Positions 11,883-19,779 of a stretch of DNA of 64,000 nt are shown here, one piece after another. Source of the DNA: Sphingomonas panacis. Its GTDB lineage: Bacteria > Pseudomonadota > Alphaproteobacteria > Sphingomonadales > Sphingomonadaceae. Numbering within the stretch: position 1 is the stretch's first letter; each line of letters starts with the position of its first letter. Position numbers and translations under genes: made by a program. Where the stretch lies: NCBI RefSeq assembly GCF_001717955.1, contig NZ_CP014168.1, forward strand, positions 4,433,501-4,497,500, written 5' to 3'. The notes beneath the pieces were generated by a model. That model was not told the DNA's origin. It worked only from the letters and a program-made list of their open reading frames with translations, and searched no databases.

Positions 11883-12454
11883 CGCTCGGCGCTGGCATCA
11901 GCGCGCCGCCATGCGGCGATGATCGACGGATCGGCGACGAGCTCGGCGACAGTATCGACCCCGTAGGTGCTGACAGATACAGGATGTGCAGCCCGGATCG
12001 TGACCGATCCCGAGCGTGGCAAACGGCCGTCCTTGGTCCAGCGGAGCCGTTCCTTGTTGGTGATCGACAGGGCGGCCATGAGCAGGCGTGGTGTCAGGGG
12101 CCGACGTGCTGGCCCCACCAGCGCATCCGTACACCGCAGGATGATCGACCGCAGCGACAGGTCCGGGTGCGTTGTTTCGACCAGCAGATGATCCGCGCCA
12201 TCGATCCATTCGCGTTTCACCACCCCGCGAAGTGCCGCCGAGATCTGACGACGCGCCTCGTCCCATCGCAGGGCTAACCCGAGATGATGACGCCTGATCG
12301 ACGTGAAGTTCAACCGTGCCCATTCCGGCGTCGAGGCGGTCACGCTGACCATATCGGCAAGCCGGTAGGTCTCGGCTGCCCTTCGATCGTTAACCCGCTC
12401 CGACCGATCGTAATTCCGTCTCACTACTGTCCTCACGCTCGGGCGCAGGCACAC
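11867..12454 (-). CDS. Unrecognised protein downstream of a cobalamin riboswitch
   Basis: Up to 195 residues from a GTG at 12454, or 161 from an ATG at 12352; neither has a strong ribosome site. I do not recognise the family. It is rich in Arg, has no signal peptide or membrane segment, and its C-terminal third (TNKERLRWTKDGRLP, then VDTVAELVADPSIIAAW) looks like a compact helical, possibly DNA-binding, domain. It is the first gene after the riboswitch at 12572-12772 on the same strand and ends 16 bases inside the convergent prpR end. Link to B12 control is by position only. Confidence 0.5.
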   Translation of the reverse strand: MCLRPSVRTVVRRNYDRSERVNDRRAAETYRLADMVSVTASTPEWARLNFTSIRRHHLGLALRWDEARRQISAALRGVVKREWIDGADHLLVETTHPDLSLRSIILRCTDALVGPARRPLTPRLLMAALSITNKERLRWTKDGRLPRSGSVTIRAAHPVSVSTYGVDTVAELVADPSIIAAWRRADASAERQATG

Positions 12455-12571
12455 ACCGCCGATGTGGCACGCGCAGGAATCCCACGCGCGCGCCTGCGCA
12501 ATCCATCGCCGTTCGGACGGTCGTCCGCGCCTCTGCCATCCCCTGGACGCAAGGCATCAGCGAACCGCTCC

Positions 12572-12772
12572 GGCAGGTCTCCTGGCTCGCGGGTCGTCGC
12601 TTCGGATGCACCTTCCCAGGCTTGCACCCAGTGGTCGGCAGATCGCACATCGGCGCCTACCCAGAATCCTTGCTCGCCGCCTACAGTTGCAGGGACAGCC
12701 GCGGACTGAAGGTCGCCCCTCGTCCCACATTCCCGTTTAATCCCCTCGCGGGGAACCGCAGCGATGTTCTCT
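12572..12772 (-). promoter_or_regulatory. Second cobalamin riboswitch, minus strand
   Basis: Read on the minus strand, the region gives GGTTCCCC near its start, then CGGCTGTCCCTGCAACTGTAGGCGG (core, about 12668-12692 on the plus strand), GACCACTGGGTGCAAGCCTGGGAAGG, and finally GCGAGCCAGGAGACCTGCC ending at 12572. All conserved blocks are in the canonical order, so it looks intact, not a relic. No recognisable B12, cobalt or methionine gene follows; the next frame is the unknown protein ending at 11867. Either that gene is B12-regulated or the original target was lost. Confidence 0.93.
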
Positions 12773-13072
12773 CCCGGCAAGCCGGGCACGCGCGCATACC
12801 ACCGAGCTTATGGTGGCGTAAGGTGCAAGATTTTGGAAAAGCCAAGCGGAACGTCATTTAAGGAACCGCGCTGCCCCAAAAATACCGTCCTTTTCGGGGC
12901 ACTCGTGAATGGCAGATCTCGGCTTAACCCGCCGTTCGGCGAGGGCGCTGCGGACGGCAGATTTGTCCCAGCCCACGCCCTCTCAATCCAGTTCATTTTG
13001 CCCGTCAAACGTCGACACTTGGAGCCAGCGAAACCCGTTGCCCGGTGATAGGTGCACGGCGCGAACCAGCGA
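12773..13072. other. 300-base intergenic stretch upstream of the second riboswitch
   Basis: No convincing gene. A short open frame at 12764-13048 has no family resemblance or ribosome site. This stretch should hold the promoter for the minus-strand riboswitch transcript. TGCCCC at about 12871 and GGGGCA at about 12895 form a possible stem. Composition is slightly more AT-rich than the flanking genes. Confidence 0.4.
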
Positions 13073-14008
13073 CTAGAGATCGTCGATCGTCCGCTGCGGC
13101 CATGGATTCACTCCAGATGTGAGCCAGGAAAGGGTGTCTTGCCACAATCCGGCTGCGTGGGAGTCATGGAACAAGTTGAAATGGCCGATGGCTTGCCGTC
13201 CAAGATCCGAGGGGCGCAGCAGCACAGTCGTGCGAGGGGCGCCCTGATAATAATTGAGTGTGCGGCGGATTGCCTGGGGCGTGCCGAGTTCATCGTCAGA
13301 CACAGCCACCGCCAGAATAGGCGCGCGAAACGCAGACATCCGGGCGCGCAGCTCAGGTTTCTCATCGCGCTCCCATCGGCTCTCGAACAGCGGCCCGCCA
13401 AAGCTCCAGGCATGAGCGACGCCAGCAGGAAGGTCCTCCAACCATCCCAGCCGTTTGCCGGGGAAGTAGCCAAACACCGCGGTGAGCAGCGGCATGAACA
13501 CGTGCCATTTTCCAAAAAGCGCAGCCCGGCGATCACACGCATAATCGCCCCACCAGGCATATTGGGCACCGACCGTCAGCAACCGATCGACCTGGGCGGC
13601 AGCACTTCGCGCCAGGCCTGGGATGACCCCGCCGAAGCTGTGGCCGACGACGCTTAGCGGCCCCGCCCCTCTGCGCGCTCCCATGAAGGCCAGTGCAGCC
13701 TCGAAATCGAGCAAGCCCCAATCCACCCAGCGATATCCGCATCCACGAAGATCCGCAGGTCGAGAGGCGCCGATGCCGCGATAGTCATAGGTAAGCACAT
13801 CGAACCCATGGGCAGCGAGGAAGCGCGCATAGCGATGATAGTAACGCGCCAGCACCCCGGTCGCGGGATTGAGAATCACCTGCCCGACACTGCCCCCCGT
13901 CGAGATCCAGAGCGTGCCGCCCAGCAGGACGCCATCGTCGCAGGGGAAGTGGACCGGCATGCCGTCTGGCGAGGCTTCGTTTGGTTCACGCTTGTGCATA
14001 AGCCACAT
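13073..14008 (-). CDS. Alpha/beta-fold hydrolase
   Basis: 311 residues from the ATG at 14008. The nucleophile elbow GHSFGG at about 143-148 marks a serine hydrolase of the alpha/beta fold; VLTYDYRGIGAS upstream is the typical oxyanion region, and the late block GHFNLFHDS supplies a candidate catalytic His. No signal peptide is seen. Substrate unknown; it resembles predicted hydrolases or esterases of the YheT-like group. It is divergent from a TetR gene with a perfect 10-bp palindrome between them, so it is probably repressed by that regulator. The 28 residues upstream of this start run into the TetR gene and are not counted. Confidence 0.8.
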   Translation of the reverse strand: MWLMHKREPNEASPDGMPVHFPCDDGVLLGGTLWISTGGSVGQVILNPATGVLARYYHRYARFLAAHGFDVLTYDYRGIGASRPADLRGCGYRWVDWGLLDFEAALAFMGARRGAGPLSVVGHSFGGVIPGLARSAAAQVDRLLTVGAQYAWWGDYACDRRAALFGKWHVFMPLLTAVFGYFPGKRLGWLEDLPAGVAHAWSFGGPLFESRWERDEKPELRARMSAFRAPILAVAVSDDELGTPQAIRRTLNYYQGAPRTTVLLRPSDLGRQAIGHFNLFHDSHAAGLWQDTLSWLTSGVNPWPQRTIDDL

Positions 14009-14036
14009 GCTAGGGGATCGACGATGCCGGGTATCT

Positions 14037-14046
14037 TCACTAGTGA
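14037..14046. promoter_or_regulatory. Candidate TetR operator
   Basis: TCACTAGTGA is a perfect 10-bp palindrome located 9 bases before the TetR start and 28 bases before the divergent hydrolase start, the usual position for an autoregulating TetR site. Confidence 0.5.
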
Positions 14047-14054
14047 GTATAGGT

Positions 14055-14672
14055 ATGACCCGCCCGTCCGCCCCGACCCGCGAGCGCATCATCGATGCGG
14101 CTTCGGCACTGTTCTACGGCGAAGGCATTCGTGCGGTCAGCATGGACGCTGTCGCTGCCAAGGCGAGCATCACCAAGAAGACGCTCTACTATCATTTCCG
14201 CAGCAAGGACGATTTGATCGCCGCTTATCTGCAGGCACGCGATGCCCCCAATTTGCGCCTGTTCCAGCGTTGGTTCGAAGAAGCGCAAGGCGATGTCGCC
14301 GACAAGATCCGCAGCGTGTTCCTGCGCCTCGCGGCATCGGCCCGACACCGCAAATGGAAAGGCTGCGGTTTCCTGCGCACGTCCGTCGAACTGTTCGACC
14401 TGCCCGGCCATCCGGCGATCGCGGCGGGACGCGCGCATAAGCGGCGGGTGGAAGACTGGATCTGCATCGTCCTGGAAAGCGCGGGTTACGACCAGGATGC
14501 CCGCGTCCTGGCCCGCCAGCTGATTCTGCTCATGGACGGTGGCTTTGCGGTCGTGCTGCTCCATCGCGACGCCAGCTACATGGAATCGGCCGCCGACGCC
14601 GCAGTCACGCTCCTTCGCGCAGGCGTCATGGACGGTCAGCCTGGCGAAGGGATCAGTGCCACAAGCTTATAG
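14055..14672 (+). CDS. TetR/AcrR family transcriptional regulator
   Basis: 205 residues from the ATG at 14055 (MTRPSAPTRERIID). The N-terminal TetR helix-turn-helix spans about 9-55, with ITKKTLYYHFRSKDDL as the recognition segment. The C-terminal ligand domain has no obvious signature; CGFLRTSVELFDLPGHP resembles the YcdC/RutR-type second domain of many proteobacterial TetR proteins. The divergent hydrolase gene is the likely target and its substrate or product the likely effector. The 3' end overlaps the convergent XRE gene by 37 bases. Confidence 0.9.
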   Translation: MTRPSAPTRERIIDAASALFYGEGIRAVSMDAVAAKASITKKTLYYHFRSKDDLIAAYLQARDAPNLRLFQRWFEEAQGDVADKIRSVFLRLAASARHRKWKGCGFLRTSVELFDLPGHPAIAAGRAHKRRVEDWICIVLESAGYDQDARVLARQLILLMDGGFAVVLLHRDASYMESAADAAVTLLRAGVMDGQPGEGISATSL

Positions 14673-15412
14673 TCCGGGCGCTCCGCTGCTGTGAAAGTAT
14701 GCTGGCGATAGCTGAGCACGCCGTCTTGCGGATGAATGAAATCTCGCAGACCGCCCTCCCGCGCCGAGACGCTCTGTGCCTCCCATTCCTGCGCGAATAG
14801 GGTAGATTCCACACACAGGTCCGCAGTGAATGCGGCAAGGTCAGCGTCGTTGAGAATCCGCGCGCAATCCGCCCGGAACTCTGCAAGCAGCCGTCTTGCA
14901 CGCTCTTCCCAGTCGGGCAGCAGCGACCGAACCGACCTTTCCAGGAAGGTGTAGCGTAGCAGGTTGCGCTGGCGGCCCGGTCCCAGCCAGTCGGCGAACA
15001 GATGCTCCGCAGGAGCGTTCCAACAGCAGGCATTCCACAGCCGGTCCAGCCCATAGGCCGGAAAGGGGAGCGCCTCGACCAGCGCAGACACACCCTCGGG
15101 TGCAGTGGATGTCGACACCGTCGGGGGCGCATCGGGATCGCGCCTATCTCCCAGTTCGAAAAGATAGGCGCGTTCGGCGGGGGTGAGCGCCAATGCCACG
15201 GCGAGGCGCGCCAGCGTTTCGGCCGAGACGCGCACCTCCCTGCCCTGCTCGATCCAGGCGCACCACGTCACACCAATGCCCGCTCGTGCGGCCAGCTCCT
15301 CGCGGCGCAACCCAGGCGTTCGGCGGCGGCGGACCTGAAGATCCGGTATCACCCGCTCGCGATGCGAGCGGATGAAGTGGCCCAGGAGTTTGCGTTTTTC
15401 GTCCGATAGCAT
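14636..15412 (-). CDS. XRE-family regulator with MmyB-like ligand domain
   Basis: 258 residues. The helix-turn-helix (about 8-70) contains RTPGLRREELAARAGIG and EQGREVRVSAETLARLA, the signature of the group that carries a C-terminal MmyB-like (MLTR) ligand-binding PAS-like domain (about 105-255; YGLDRLWNACCWN). These regulators often control a divergent redox or methyltransferase gene and bind fatty-acid-like ligands in characterised examples. The methyltransferase gene begins 77 bases away on the opposite strand, with TT(A/G)TAACAGG direct repeats in between. Confidence 0.88.
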   Translation of the reverse strand: MLSDEKRKLLGHFIRSHRERVIPDLQVRRRRTPGLRREELAARAGIGVTWCAWIEQGREVRVSAETLARLAVALALTPAERAYLFELGDRRDPDAPPTVSTSTAPEGVSALVEALPFPAYGLDRLWNACCWNAPAEHLFADWLGPGRQRNLLRYTFLERSVRSLLPDWEERARRLLAEFRADCARILNDADLAAFTADLCVESTLFAQEWEAQSVSAREGGLRDFIHPQDGVLSYRQHTFTAAERPDYKLVALIPSPG

Positions 15413-15420
15413 GTGTCAGC

Positions 15421-15453
15421 TTATAACAGGATAAGAAGGTCTCTTGTAACAGG
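15421..15453. promoter_or_regulatory. Direct repeats between XRE and methyltransferase genes
   Basis: TTATAACAGG at 15421 and TTGTAACAGG at 15444 are spaced 23 bases apart, about two helical turns, inside the divergent promoter. This is a candidate binding site for the XRE regulator. Confidence 0.4.
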
Positions 15454-15489
15454 TTGTTGATTGCCTGCAGATGTCCGCAGGAGGAAATT

Positions 15490-16269
15490 ATGACCCGTTC
15501 CCATGAGACTGTCGTCGAAGCGCAATTCGGAAGTCAGGCAGACGCCTATGTCACCAGTATCGTGCATGCACAGGGCGAAGACCTGGATGCGGTCGAGGCG
15601 ATCGCGCGGCGCGAAGCCGCTCCGCGTGCGCTCGATCTGGGAACGGGCGGCGGCCATGTTGCCTATCGGCTCGCACCGCATAGCGGCACCGTCACGGCGG
15701 TCGATCTGTCGGCAGCAATGCTGGAAGCGGTTCAGGCGGCCGCAAAGCAGCGGGGCTTGTCAAATTTCGAGATTTGCAATTCTCCCGCGGAGCAACTGCC
15801 GTTCGACGATGCCAGCTTCGATCTCCTCGCCACCCGCTTCAGCGCTCACCACTGGCGCGACTGGAATGCCGGGTTGCGCGAGGCCCGCCGCGTCCTGAAG
15901 CCGGGTGCGACCGCGATTTTCGTCGACGTGATTTCTCCGGGCCACGCGCCGTTCGACACCCATCTCCAGGCGGTCGAACTGCTGCGCGACCCGTCCCACG
16001 TCCGCGACCATACCGAAAGCGAGTGGGCGGCCGCGCTGGATAGAGCGGGGTTTCGGGTGCGCAGCACGGTGAAGCGGCGCCTGCGGATGGAGTTCACATC
16101 CTGGGTCGAACGGATGAGGACGCCGGATGCGCATCGGACAGCGATCCGCGCCCTGCAGCAACTGGCATCAGCCGAAACCGCCGCCTATTTCGCGATCGAA
16201 GCCGATGGATCCTTCTCTATCGATGCGCTGCAAATCGAAGCATCGGCCTGCCGGGCGCGCGCACTCTGA
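15490..16269 (+). CDS. Class I SAM-dependent methyltransferase
   Basis: 259 residues. The ATG at 15490 has a strong GGAGGAAAT ribosome site. SAM-binding motif I is LDLGTGGGHVAY (about 43-54), motif II/acidic residue in VTAVDLSAAML, and motif III in LPFDDASFDLLATRFSAHHW, as in the UbiE/COQ5-like Methyltransf_11 group. Substrate unknown. Divergent from the XRE regulator, its probable controller. Confidence 0.9.
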   Translation: MTRSHETVVEAQFGSQADAYVTSIVHAQGEDLDAVEAIARREAAPRALDLGTGGGHVAYRLAPHSGTVTAVDLSAAMLEAVQAAAKQRGLSNFEICNSPAEQLPFDDASFDLLATRFSAHHWRDWNAGLREARRVLKPGATAIFVDVISPGHAPFDTHLQAVELLRDPSHVRDHTESEWAAALDRAGFRVRSTVKRRLRMEFTSWVERMRTPDAHRTAIRALQQLASAETAAYFAIEADGSFSIDALQIEASACRARAL

Positions 16270-16362
16270 TTCGGGACGGCCCGACATACGCCGGCGCAGT
16301 CGAACGCTTGCGTCGCGATATTTTGGATGCCGCAAGACGCGGCGAGCGTAGCAAGGCGTAAC

Positions 16363-16402
16363 GGCTCACCGGCACGATGCTCAAATATCGGGCCGGCGAG
16401 CC
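16363..16402. other. Imperfect inverted repeat after the methyltransferase gene
   Basis: GGCTCACCGGC at 16363-16373 and GCCGGCGAGCC at 16392-16402 pair with one mismatch around an 18-base loop. No T-run follows, so this may be a weak terminator or an element remnant. The rest of 16270-16528 shows no gene I can support. Confidence 0.3.
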
Positions 16403-16528
16403 ATGAGACCCATTTATGCGAACGTTCATCCTTCCCTCGGACGATGGCTGCATCGAGGGCGCAGCGCTCGTAGGCATCTCGACTGCCGCAATATTGACGT
16501 AACCACATCATCCTGTTACTCGGTCGCC

Positions 16529-17083
16529 ATGTTCGAGTTTTCAGCCGGCTCTCCTGCACTTTGCCTTGTTGACACCGTGGGTAACCGTGGTGGGGCTGAC
16601 ATCGAACGCTTGGCGACGCCGCAGGATTTCACGCGCTGGCTGCGCCAGGCATCCTTGCTCGATCTCGATGATAGAGAAGCGCTCGAAGCCGATCTGGTCG
16701 ATGCCCGCGCGCTGCGGGACGCGCTCTATCGAGCGGCTCTCGCGATCGTGAATGGCGAAATGCCAGTGCCAGCCGACATCGATGGGATCAATGATTTGGC
16801 GCAGGGAACCCCGCCCCGTCCACAATGGGTCAACGGCGAAGTCGTTCACGTCGCCCGGGATGGCGTGCGTGCGGCCCTTGCATTGCTCGCCGGCGATGCG
16901 GTCGGAACGCTCGCCGACGCCCAGGCCGGTCGAGTTCGCCTTTGCCCGGAATGCCGGATGATGTTCGTCGATAAATCACCGGCCGGGAAGCGCCGCTGGT
17001 GCTCGTCGGCTAGCGGCTGCGGCAACCGCGCGAAGGTACGGGACCACCGCGCCAGAAAAGCCCAGGAAGGGAGCGCCAGATGA
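16529..17083 (+). CDS. CGNR zinc-finger (ABATE domain) protein
   Basis: 184 residues from the ATG at 16529. The N-terminal ABATE-type domain (LCLVDTVGNRGG onward) is followed by a C-terminal CGNR zinc finger: LCPECRMMFVD, then RWCSSASGCGNRAKVRDHR, with two CxxC-like Cys pairs and the eponymous CGNR. Such proteins are presumed stress-responsive transcription regulators; few have been studied. The last four bases overlap the next ATG (ATGA), so it heads an operon with the cyclase-family and dehydrogenase genes. Confidence 0.88.
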   Translation: MFEFSAGSPALCLVDTVGNRGGADIERLATPQDFTRWLRQASLLDLDDREALEADLVDARALRDALYRAALAIVNGEMPVPADIDGINDLAQGTPPRPQWVNGEVVHVARDGVRAALALLAGDAVGTLADAQAGRVRLCPECRMMFVDKSPAGKRRWCSSASGCGNRAKVRDHRARKAQEGSAR

Positions 17084-17991
17084 GTACAGAACATCGCGTC
17101 CAGTTCGATTTCGAGATCGAGTTCGCCAACGGCGGCGCGCTTCAGGGTCAGGAATTCCGTCTCGACATCGAGCATGACGACATCACAGACGACACTCTCG
17201 GCGCCTACGTCATCGCCGACCTGCGGCTGCTGATGGTTGCCCGCGTCAACATTCTCAACAAGCGCATCATCCAGGAACCGCACAAGCGGGCGCGCAAAAC
17301 GCCGGTCGCAGCGAATGCGCAAGCGCAGCGGATCGATCTCAGCCATGTGATCGAAGCTGGCATGATCACCTACAAGGGCCTTCCGGCGCCGCTGATCTGC
17401 GACCATCTTTCGCGCGAGGCATCGCGCCAGAGCTATGATCCCGGCACCGAGTTCCAGATCGATCGGATCGAGATGGTCGGCAACACCGGCACGTATCTCG
17501 ACACGCCCTTCCATCGCTACGCCGACGGCTATGATTTGTCGGGACTGAGCCTCGACACGGTATCTGACTGCCCAGGCGTCGTGATCAACGTGACGGGGGC
17601 GATGGGCCGCGCGATCGACTGGACAATGCTTGCCTCCGTCGACGTGCGCGACAAGGCTGTCCTCGTCCATACCGGATGGGACGCGCATTGGCGCACGGAT
17701 CAATATTTCGAGAACCATGTCCATCTGACCGAACGGGCGGCGATCCATCTGCGCGACAGCGGCGCGCGGCTGGTCGGGATCGACTCATTCAACATTGACG
17801 ATACGTGTGGTGGGACGCGGCCCGTCCATTCGGTGCTGCTCGCGGCCGGCATCCCGATCGTCGAGCACCTGACCAATCTCCAGTCGCTGCCTGCGGAAGG
17901 CTTCCGCTTCTGGGCCGTGCCGCCCAAGTTCAAGGAAGTCGGCACATTCCCGGTTCGTGCGCATGCGATCATCGATGGCCGTGAGGCCTGA
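17080..17991 (+). CDS. Cyclase-family hydrolase with N-terminal extension
   Basis: 303 residues. Residues about 85-300 match the kynurenine formamidase/cyclase fold (PF04199 type), with metal-ligand region GNTGTYLDTPFHRYADG in place of the usual HxGTHxDxPxH, so the first His is replaced by Asn. IDLSHVIEAGMITYKG is the usual family start, so the first 75 or so residues (LDIEHDDITDD, then ADLRLLMVARVNILNKR) are an added domain I cannot name. Coupled to the CGNR gene and followed by a dehydrogenase gene. Substrate unknown. Confidence 0.8.
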   Translation: MSTEHRVQFDFEIEFANGGALQGQEFRLDIEHDDITDDTLGAYVIADLRLLMVARVNILNKRIIQEPHKRARKTPVAANAQAQRIDLSHVIEAGMITYKGLPAPLICDHLSREASRQSYDPGTEFQIDRIEMVGNTGTYLDTPFHRYADGYDLSGLSLDTVSDCPGVVINVTGAMGRAIDWTMLASVDVRDKAVLVHTGWDAHWRTDQYFENHVHLTERAAIHLRDSGARLVGIDSFNIDDTCGGTRPVHSVLLAAGIPIVEHLTNLQSLPAEGFRFWAVPPKFKEVGTFPVRAHAIIDGREA

Positions 17992-18054
17992 TCCGACCAG
18001 AGTGCTTAGTTCCGCCCGCGTCGCCTTTGCGGCGCGGAAGCCGAGGAGGTTTTG

Positions 18055-18939
18055 ATGACTGTCGCGTTTCTGGGTCTGGGCCATATGGGTGCGCCGATGG
18101 CGACCAATCTTCTGAAAACACAGCTGGATCTGACGGTGTGGAATCGGTCGCTGCCGGCGCTTGAGCGTCTTGGCGAGCTCGGCGCAACGATCGCGCCCAC
18201 GGCCAGGGATGCCATTCGGGGCGCCGCCACCGTGCTGCTCATGCTCGCCAACGAGGCGGCGATCGATGATGTGCTGGAACGCGGATCCCCGGCGTTCACT
18301 GACAATGTTCGCGGCCGCCTGATCGTCCATATGGGGACGACGTCGACTGACTTTTCGCGGAAACTGGCTGCCGCAGTCGAAGCGGCGGGCGGTCGCTACG
18401 TCGAGGCACCGGTTTCCGGGTCGCGAGTGCCGGCTGAGCAGGGCTCCTTGGTCGCCATGGTCTCCGGCGAGGAGGCCGACGTCGCCACGGTGCGCGACCT
18501 GGTCCAGCCGATGTGCAGCAAGACCTTTGCCTGCGGCCGCGTGCCCGGTGGCCTGGCCATGAAACTGGCCGTCAACCTCTTCCTGATCACCATGGTTACC
18601 GGCTTGATGGAAGCGGCACACTTCGCCCGCGCCGCTGGGCTCGATATCGCGCTGTTCCGCGCCGTCATCGATGCCGGCCCCATGTCCAGCGACGTATCAC
18701 GCGTGAAGCTCGACAAGCTCGTGAACGACGACTTTGCGCCCCAGGCCAGCCTCGCTGACGTGCTGATGAACAGTCGACTGGTCGCTGATGCGGCCCATTC
18801 CTCGGCGGTTGCCACGCCTTTGCTGGACCAGGCGAACGCACTCTATGCAAAGGCTGACGAAATGGGATTGGGCGGCATCGACATGATCGGGGTGCTTCGC
18901 GCGCTTGAGGAGGCCACGCGCGACCAGCGGAAAGGGTGA
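18055..18939 (+). CDS. 3-hydroxyisobutyrate dehydrogenase-family oxidoreductase
   Basis: 294 residues from an ATG with a perfect AGGAGG site at 18043-18049. The N-terminal Rossmann motif GLGHMGAPMATNLL and the substrate loop EAPVSGSRVPAEQGSL are diagnostic of beta-hydroxyacid dehydrogenases. The catalytic Lys region reads GGLAMKLAVNLFL (Lys about 170). The substrate is a beta-hydroxyacid not predictable from sequence; tartronate semialdehyde reductase or glyoxylate reductase relatives are possible. Third gene of the CGNR-cyclase operon; the stop abuts that of the convergent transporter gene. Confidence 0.9.
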   Translation: MTVAFLGLGHMGAPMATNLLKTQLDLTVWNRSLPALERLGELGATIAPTARDAIRGAATVLLMLANEAAIDDVLERGSPAFTDNVRGRLIVHMGTTSTDFSRKLAAAVEAAGGRYVEAPVSGSRVPAEQGSLVAMVSGEEADVATVRDLVQPMCSKTFACGRVPGGLAMKLAVNLFLITMVTGLMEAAHFARAAGLDIALFRAVIDAGPMSSDVSRVKLDKLVNDDFAPQASLADVLMNSRLVADAAHSSAVATPLLDQANALYAKADEMGLGGIDMIGVLRALEEATRDQRKG

Positions 18940-19773
18940 TCAACTGGCGCGCAGCAGAGCCGCTCCGGCGGTAATGAGCACCGCCGCGATGACGCGCCCG
19001 GGCCCCACCGGCTCCTTAAGAAAAACAGCCGATATCAGGACACCGAACAGGATCGCCGTTTCCCGAAGCGCCGCTACAATGGCGACGGGGACCAGTGTCA
19101 TGGCCCACAGCGCGAGACCATAGGATGCGGTGGTGCTTGCACCGCCGACAATGCCCAGGCGCCAGTTCCGCCCCAGAGAGACGCGGAACGCGTGGCCGCG
19201 CCGGAAGATCGCCCAGCTCGTCATCGGAATGCCGGTGAGCAGGAAGATCCACAAGGTGTAGGCCGCTGCGGTTCCCGAATGCCGCACGCCAGCACCATCG
19301 ACCATCGTGTAGCCGGCAATGACAACCGCATTGAGCGACGCGAGGCCCGCACCCTTGTCCAGCGAGCGGAGCGGGTTTCCTGCCACACCGAGGATACCGG
19401 CACAGATGACGGCGACACCGCACCAGGCCTGCCAGCGCAATGGTTCGCCCAGGATAGTCGTACTTGCTATTGCGACCAGCAATGGCGCGGCACCCCGCAT
19501 CAGCGGATAAGTGCGGCTCATCTCCGCGACCCGATACGTCCAAGCGACCAGCCCATAATAGCTGATAGACAGGACCGCCGATCCAGCCAGGAAGGGCCAG
19601 CTCTGGCGCACGGGCGGTGGCAGGAACGGCAAGCCGATCACGGCGATTGCTGCTGCGGACCCTGTAACCAGGGCGGTCATCAGCCCCCTGTCCTCCCCGC
19701 CCCGGATGATCGCGTTCCAGGTTGCATGCAGCGCTGCTGCGACCAGGATGACAGGGAAGACGGCAGCGATCAC
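18940..19773 (-). CDS. EamA/DMT-family transporter
   Basis: 277 residues with about ten hydrophobic segments arranged as two EamA repeats (about 3-135 and 145-275). MSRTYPLMRGAAPLLVA and the PVAIVAALRETAILFG counterpart are typical positions of the inverted repeats. Probably exports a small metabolite. It lies 6 bases after the ABM-GNAT gene on the same strand, so it is the last gene of a three-gene minus-strand operon. Confidence 0.88.
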   Translation of the reverse strand: MIAAVFPVILVAAALHATWNAIIRGGEDRGLMTALVTGSAAAIAVIGLPFLPPPVRQSWPFLAGSAVLSISYYGLVAWTYRVAEMSRTYPLMRGAAPLLVAIASTTILGEPLRWQAWCGVAVICAGILGVAGNPLRSLDKGAGLASLNAVVIAGYTMVDGAGVRHSGTAAAYTLWIFLLTGIPMTSWAIFRRGHAFRVSLGRNWRLGIVGGASTTASYGLALWAMTLVPVAIVAALRETAILFGVLISAVFLKEPVGPGRVIAAVLITAGAALLRAS

Positions 19774-19779
19774 GCGCAG

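Noticed and set aside
12764..13048. 94-codon plus-strand frame near the second riboswitch
   Set aside because: No ribosome site or family; overlaps the region expected to hold the riboswitch promoter.
16185..16559. 124-codon minus-strand frame between methyltransferase and CGNR genes
   Set aside because: Partly antisense to the methyltransferase and CGNR starts, no domain and no ribosome site.
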